DNA of 9,289 nt from Bacteroidales bacterium UBA1756 (GTDB taxonomy: Bacteria > Bacteroidota > Bacteroidia > Bacteroidales > WCHB1-69), in contig DCHI01000067.1 of NCBI GenBank assembly GCA_002314795.1, forward strand, positions 4,169-13,457, given 5' to 3'. The translations under genes were made by a program, and so were the position numbers. The notes under the pieces are model-generated. The model made no database searches and was not told the DNA's origin. It saw nothing but the letters and a program-made list of their open reading frames with translations. Positions 6,611-9,289 of this stretch are shown piece after piece. Every line of letters begins with the position of its first letter. Within the stretch, counting starts at the first letter, position 1.

Positions 6611-8159
6611 CCCCCTTCATAATGTCGATGAAAGGATTGAAATAGTTTTCACCCTTAGCCGTGACGCCGGCAAGTCCTTTTCCGCCAGTTTTGCTGCGCT
6701 TGATGTCGGCGAAAATACCTTTGCTGAGGGCTTCGAACAGACCTTCTTTTACCATTTCTTCCAACAAAGCGATGGCGTCATCCAATACTTTGGCAGCGCG
6801 TTGACGAACGATGCCGCCCTCTTTGAACTCGACTTCATCACCGATACTCTTCATATTGGAGAAGATGTATTTGGCATTTTCGATGGCGAGGTAGCGGTCG
6901 GACATAAACGGAGTGTGGATGGCTTCCGTAATCATACCGAGCAACTGAATGCCTTGGCCGGTCCAGATAGAGATTTCGTTGAAGAGCGCGTCCTGAATTT
7001 CACCTTTGAAAATGTTACCCGTCATAAATTTTGTAGGCGGCATATATTTCAAAGTCGCTTTCGGGAATATTTCGCGAATCATCTGTGCCTGAGCAAGTTC
7101 GTAAAGGAATCCGTTTTCAAGTTGCGGGTCCATTTCGAATGCGTGACCGAGACCCATCTGTTCTTCCGGCATACCGGCGAGAAGTGCCAATTGTTCGTTG
7201 ATGAGGTCGGAAGCCAAAACGGTATGCGCTTGGTCGAATGCGTCAGCGGTGGTAAGATAGTTGTCTTCGCCCGTGTTGATGATGACACCGGCAAAACCGT
7301 TGATTACGCGGGAGAAATACTGGTCGATGAGGGTTCTTTGCGGGTTGATGTCGCGGAAAAGAATTCCGTACAGAGCGTCGTTCAACATAACATCGAGGCG
7401 TTCCAAAGCGCCCATAGCAGCGATTTCCGGCATACAGAGTCCTGAGCAGTAGTTGCAAAGGCGGATGTAGCGTCCGACTTCTTCGCCCACTTCGTCAAGG
7501 GCTTTACGCATAATTCTGAAATTCTCTTGTGTGGCGAACGTGCCTCCGAAACCTTCGGTGGTGGCTCCGTAAGGAACGTAGTCGAGCAAACTTTGGCCGG
7601 TGGTACGGATAACCGCAATGATGTCAGCACCTTGACGTGCAGCAGCTTGTGCCTGGACAACGTCTTCGTAAATGTTTCCAGTGGCTACAATTACATAAAT
7701 GTAAGGTTTGCTTCCTTCGCCAATCGTGTTCAGATATTCGTTGCGTCTTGCCACATTCCCCTTGATGCGGGTGATACATTCGTCAATGTAGGGTTGGATG
7801 GCTTTCGTGATGGCATCTTTCGCGTTGACTTTCAACTGTGTGATGTCAAGTGAGCCAGCTGCGATGGCTTCTGCAATCTCCTGCGGCTTTTTCCCGGTTT
7901 CCAAAATGGCGTTGCCGATGTAGAAAAGGACACCTTCTTTCAAAACTCCCTTTTCCTGAAGTTGGTTGACGACTACGTTGGGAAGCGGTACGTCGTTGGC
8001 ATCAATTCCGTCAATGCCGATAAGACGGCAGAGTGTGCGTTCTACGGCAACGGTTGTGTATTGGTTGACGAATTTTTGAACGTCGTCGGCAATACTGCCA
8101 GCCAACTGTTTCGCGTGTTTAACTTTTTGAAAGTCAAGGCCTAATTTGCTCTTTTCCAT
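6603..8159 (-). CDS. kamD: Lysine 5,6-aminomutase alpha subunit (D-lysine 5,6-aminomutase)
   Basis: KamD is the larger, TIM-barrel subunit of the adenosylcobalamin- and PLP-dependent aminomutase that moves the terminal amino group of D-lysine (or L-beta-lysine) to C5 during anaerobic lysine fermentation to acetate and butyrate. The 518-residue length equals that of Clostridium sticklandii KamD (516), and the identity I can recall is high and even along the chain. Examples are TTVAVERTLCRLIGIDG (35-51), YVIVATGNIYEDV (155-167), VIRTTGQSLLDYVPYGATTE (183-202), LCNYCSGLCMPEIAAMGA (234-251), GILFRDIN (265-272), INTGEDNYLTTADAF (294-308) and TKFMTGNIFKG (376-386). These line the barrel mouth where PLP and substrate bind. 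The PLP lysine and the cobalamin-binding DxHxxG reside in the beta subunit KamE, which is not in this window. A Bacteroidetes promoter lies about 50 nt upstream. The C-terminus ends in MKGGK, with a G7 run (6609-6615) just before the TAA within array 1. Confidence 0.97.
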   Translation of the reverse strand: MEKSKLGLDFQKVKHAKQLAGSIADDVQKFVNQYTTVAVERTLCRLIGIDGIDANDVPLPNVVVNQLQEKGVLKEGVLFYIGNAILETGKKPQEIAEAIAAGSLDITQLKVNAKDAITKAIQPYIDECITRIKGNVARRNEYLNTIGEGSKPYIYVIVATGNIYEDVVQAQAAARQGADIIAVIRTTGQSLLDYVPYGATTEGFGGTFATQENFRIMRKALDEVGEEVGRYIRLCNYCSGLCMPEIAAMGALERLDVMLNDALYGILFRDINPQRTLIDQYFSRVINGFAGVIINTGEDNYLTTADAFDQAHTVLASDLINEQLALLAGMPEEQMGLGHAFEMDPQLENGFLYELAQAQMIREIFPKATLKYMPPTKFMTGNIFKGEIQDALFNEISIWTGQGIQLLGMITEAIHTPFMSDRYLAIENAKYIFSNMKSIGDEVEFKEGGIVRQRAAKVLDDAIALLEEMVKEGLFEALSKGIFADIKRSKTGGKGLAGVTAKGENYFNPFIDIMKGGK

Positions 8160-8211
8160 TTTTTGTTATGATATTTGTTAATACTAATTTTGTTCGTGTA
8201 AAAAGCGGCGG

Positions 8212-8242
8212 CAAATTTACAACCGAAAATTGAAAGTAACAA
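8212..8242 (-). promoter_or_regulatory. Bacteroidetes-type promoter of kamD
   Basis: On the minus strand a TTG (8242-8240) stands 20 nt before TAAATTTG (8219-8212). This matches the Bacteroidetes primary-sigma pattern of a -33 TTG/TTTG and a -7 TAnnTTTG with normal spacing. Transcription would begin near 8205, leaving a leader of about 45 nt that is A-rich before the kamD ATG (AACAAAAAATG) and has no Shine-Dalgarno sequence, as is usual for the phylum. The promoter lies after the nuclease stop, so kamD can be expressed on its own. Confidence 0.7.
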
Positions 8243-8267
8243 GTTGAAATTTTGCGTCGTTTTGTGC

Positions 8268-9080
8268 CTAAATTCCCCAGTATTTTTTAACAATTTTTGC
8301 TTCAATGACATTCTCAATCGAGTCGGGAAGGTTGGGAAACAAGTCGCGTCCGATGATTTTCTCCAGATCGTCAACGGGCATAGTGGAACTTTTGAAATCC
8401 TGTTTGTCTGATATGTTTTCCATCATAAAACCGATGGCCGCGTATTCACCGTTGCTTTCAATGAGGAAGGCCTTGAAAAATGCGTCCGGTACGCTGACAC
8501 GGTTGGCGCCAATGGTTCCAAACTGGTTGCCACCAAAAATGGGGCCGCAAACGATGTAAACCTTCCCGTACTGTTCGGCAAGACGCCGTCCCATCTTTTC
8601 AGTCTTTTCCCACGAACCAGCGTTCAGGGCGTGGTCTTGCGGGCACATATTCGAAAGCAGGAAACTTTCGCGCATAGCATCCGCACTCCATTTCATATCC
8701 GCCGCCGGTGCCATATGTCCGCGGTCCCAGCCTGACCCTTTGTAGTCCGAAAGTTCCGCCTGCCTGCCGTGGACGTCAGGATCTTGGGCAAAAGCGTCAT
8801 CGCGAGGAAGCTCGCCGGCGGCTTCGGCCTGCGTCAGCTCGTAGGCCACCCAGTTGGGAACTAAAGTGGTGTGGTTGTATGAAGTGGTGTAGCCGATGTG
8901 TTCCACCACGTCCTCTTCCGACGAGTGTTCAGGAATCTCTAAACGCTGGTAATTCTGCTGTTGGGCTGCTTGCGACGTCTTCCCGTCAGCTCCTGCTTTT
9001 AAGGGTGTTGAAATCTGCTCACACGATGCAAAAAATATCGTTAGAGTTAACAAGGTGATTCGTAATAAATTGCGTTTCAT
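8268..9080 (-). CDS. Lipoprotein DNA/RNA non-specific endonuclease (Serratia nuclease family)
   Basis: This 270-residue protein belongs to the beta-beta-alpha-metal nuclease family of Serratia NucA, which cleaves DNA and RNA with Mg2+. The N-terminus MKRNLLRITLLTLTIFFASC is a lipoprotein signal with lipobox FASC and Cys20 as the lipidation site. The residue after Cys is Glu, so it is probably exported and membrane-tethered, possibly to the outer membrane. A linker (21-50) precedes the domain. Catalytic features are DRGHM (119-123) with general base His122, LSNMCPQ (142-148), and LNAGSWEKTE (152-161), in which Asn153 and Glu161 correspond to Serratia N119 and E127. WVAYELT (77-83) is also typical of the family. 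All key residues are present, so it should be active. Likely roles are nucleic-acid scavenging or breakdown of extracellular DNA. It stands alone, with heptamer array 2 starting about 55 nt upstream of the ATG. I could not find a clear TAnnTTTG promoter there. No immunity gene is visible nearby, so a toxin role is not suggested. Confidence 0.93.
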   Translation of the reverse strand: MKRNLLRITLLTLTIFFASCEQISTPLKAGADGKTSQAAQQQNYQRLEIPEHSSEEDVVEHIGYTTSYNHTTLVPNWVAYELTQAEAAGELPRDDAFAQDPDVHGRQAELSDYKGSGWDRGHMAPAADMKWSADAMRESFLLSNMCPQDHALNAGSWEKTEKMGRRLAEQYGKVYIVCGPIFGGNQFGTIGANRVSVPDAFFKAFLIESNGEYAAIGFMMENISDKQDFKSSTMPVDDLEKIIGRDLFPNLPDSIENVIEAKIVKKYWGI

Positions 9081-9134
9081 TGACTTACAGCTAATATTTT
9101 TCTTTTTTACTATATATCTCTTACAACTCCTTTT

Positions 9135-9252
9135 CTTCCTACTTCCTACTTCTTACTTCCTACTTCCTACTTCTTACTTCCTACTTCCTACTTCTTACTT
9201 CCTACTTCCTACTTCCTACTTCCTACTTCCTACTTCCTACTTCCTACCTCCT
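9135..9252. repeat. Heptamer tandem repeat array 2 (ACTTCCT/ACTTCTT)
   Basis: A partial unit (CTTCCT, 9135-9140) is followed by sixteen head-to-tail 7-bp units, 9141 to 9252. Twelve are ACTTCCT, three are ACTTCTT (units 2, 5 and 8) and the last is ACCTCCT. The ACTTCTT units recur every third unit in the first nine, giving a 21-bp higher-order period; the later units are uniform. The orientation is the same as in array 1. The array lies just upstream of the nuclease gene, so changes in unit number would alter the distance to any promoter beyond it. On the plus strand it gives an artefactual open frame with a repeated LLPTSYF pattern. Confidence 0.95.
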
Positions 9253-9289
9253 ACAGCTGCCGTCTAAAAAAAATTTTCCAAACCCCTCC

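Noticed and set aside
6801..7445. Plus-strand open frame of 214 residues antisense to kamD
   Set aside because: It lies wholly within the well-conserved kamD, and its sequence shows no recognisable family. It is a codon-bias shadow of the kamD frame.
8160..8267. Intrinsic terminator between the nuclease gene and kamD
   Set aside because: I looked for a G/C-rich stem with a T-run and found none that is convincing; the G/C-rich GCCGCCGC near 8204-8211 has no matching arm.
8268..9080. Nuclease as a polymorphic toxin or anti-phage effector
   Set aside because: It has a lipoprotein signal and a single nuclease domain. No toxin delivery domain, immunity gene or defence partner is near, so a housekeeping or scavenging nuclease is the simpler reading.
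9055..9267. Plus-strand open frame of 70 residues with LLPTSYF repeated five times
   Set aside because: It is a direct reading of the heptamer array (three 7-bp units give seven codons). It overlaps the nuclease start on the other strand and has no ribosome site or family likeness.
9251..9289. Possible 3' end of another minus-strand gene at the right edge (open to TAG at 9251-9253)
   Set aside because: Only 12 codons are visible, and a second frame is also open to the edge. The A/T-rich stretch could equally be non-coding, so no call can be supported.

Overview
The window looks like part of a Bacteroidales (phylum Bacteroidota) chromosome. The evidence is the gene families (a DUF4199 membrane protein beside a GtrB-type glycosyltransferase, and a PpiD/SurA-like protein of the Bacteroides type), two promoters of the Bacteroidetes form TAnnTTTG, and A-rich leaders without clear Shine-Dalgarno sequences. 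The carriage of a lysine 5,6-aminomutase subunit suggests an anaerobic amino-acid fermenter, but the genus cannot be told from this sequence. All eight recognisable genes lie on the minus strand, so transcription runs from high to low coordinates.

Layout in the direction of transcription. (1) 9289-9081: the window edge, a 7-bp tandem array (about 16 units of ACTTCCT/ACTTCTT on the plus strand) and the leader of the next gene. (2) 9080-8268: a lipoprotein DNA/RNA non-specific endonuclease. (3) 8242-8212: a good Bacteroidetes promoter, followed by 8159-6603, kamD, the alpha subunit of lysine 5,6-aminomutase. Its stop codon lies inside a second heptamer array (6514-6610, 13 full units plus a partial one). 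(4) 6455-5358: an OppC/DppC-type peptide ABC permease without its usual partners, then after 12 nt 5345-4758, a RibF-like protein holding only the FAD synthetase (FMN adenylyltransferase) domain. (5) A promoter at 4739-4746, then a tightly spaced cluster: ppiD-like chaperone (4679-2331), DUF4199 membrane protein (2300-1356), GT2 glycosyltransferase (1347-394) and panB (385 to the left edge, partial). Gaps of 30, 8 and 8 nt suggest one transcript.

How the parts fit. The ppiD/DUF4199/GT2 block is an envelope set (periplasmic folding plus lipid-linked sugar transfer), with pantothenate synthesis (panB) at its end. kamD belongs to lysine fermentation, but its obligate partner kamE is not next to it. 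The nuclease is probably surface-attached and may scavenge nucleic acid.

I found no CRISPR array, transposase, phage gene, tRNA or rRNA. I do not see a clearly new multi-gene system. The most notable points are the two like-oriented heptamer arrays that bracket the nuclease-kamD block, the separation of kamD from kamE, and the RibF that lacks its kinase domain.
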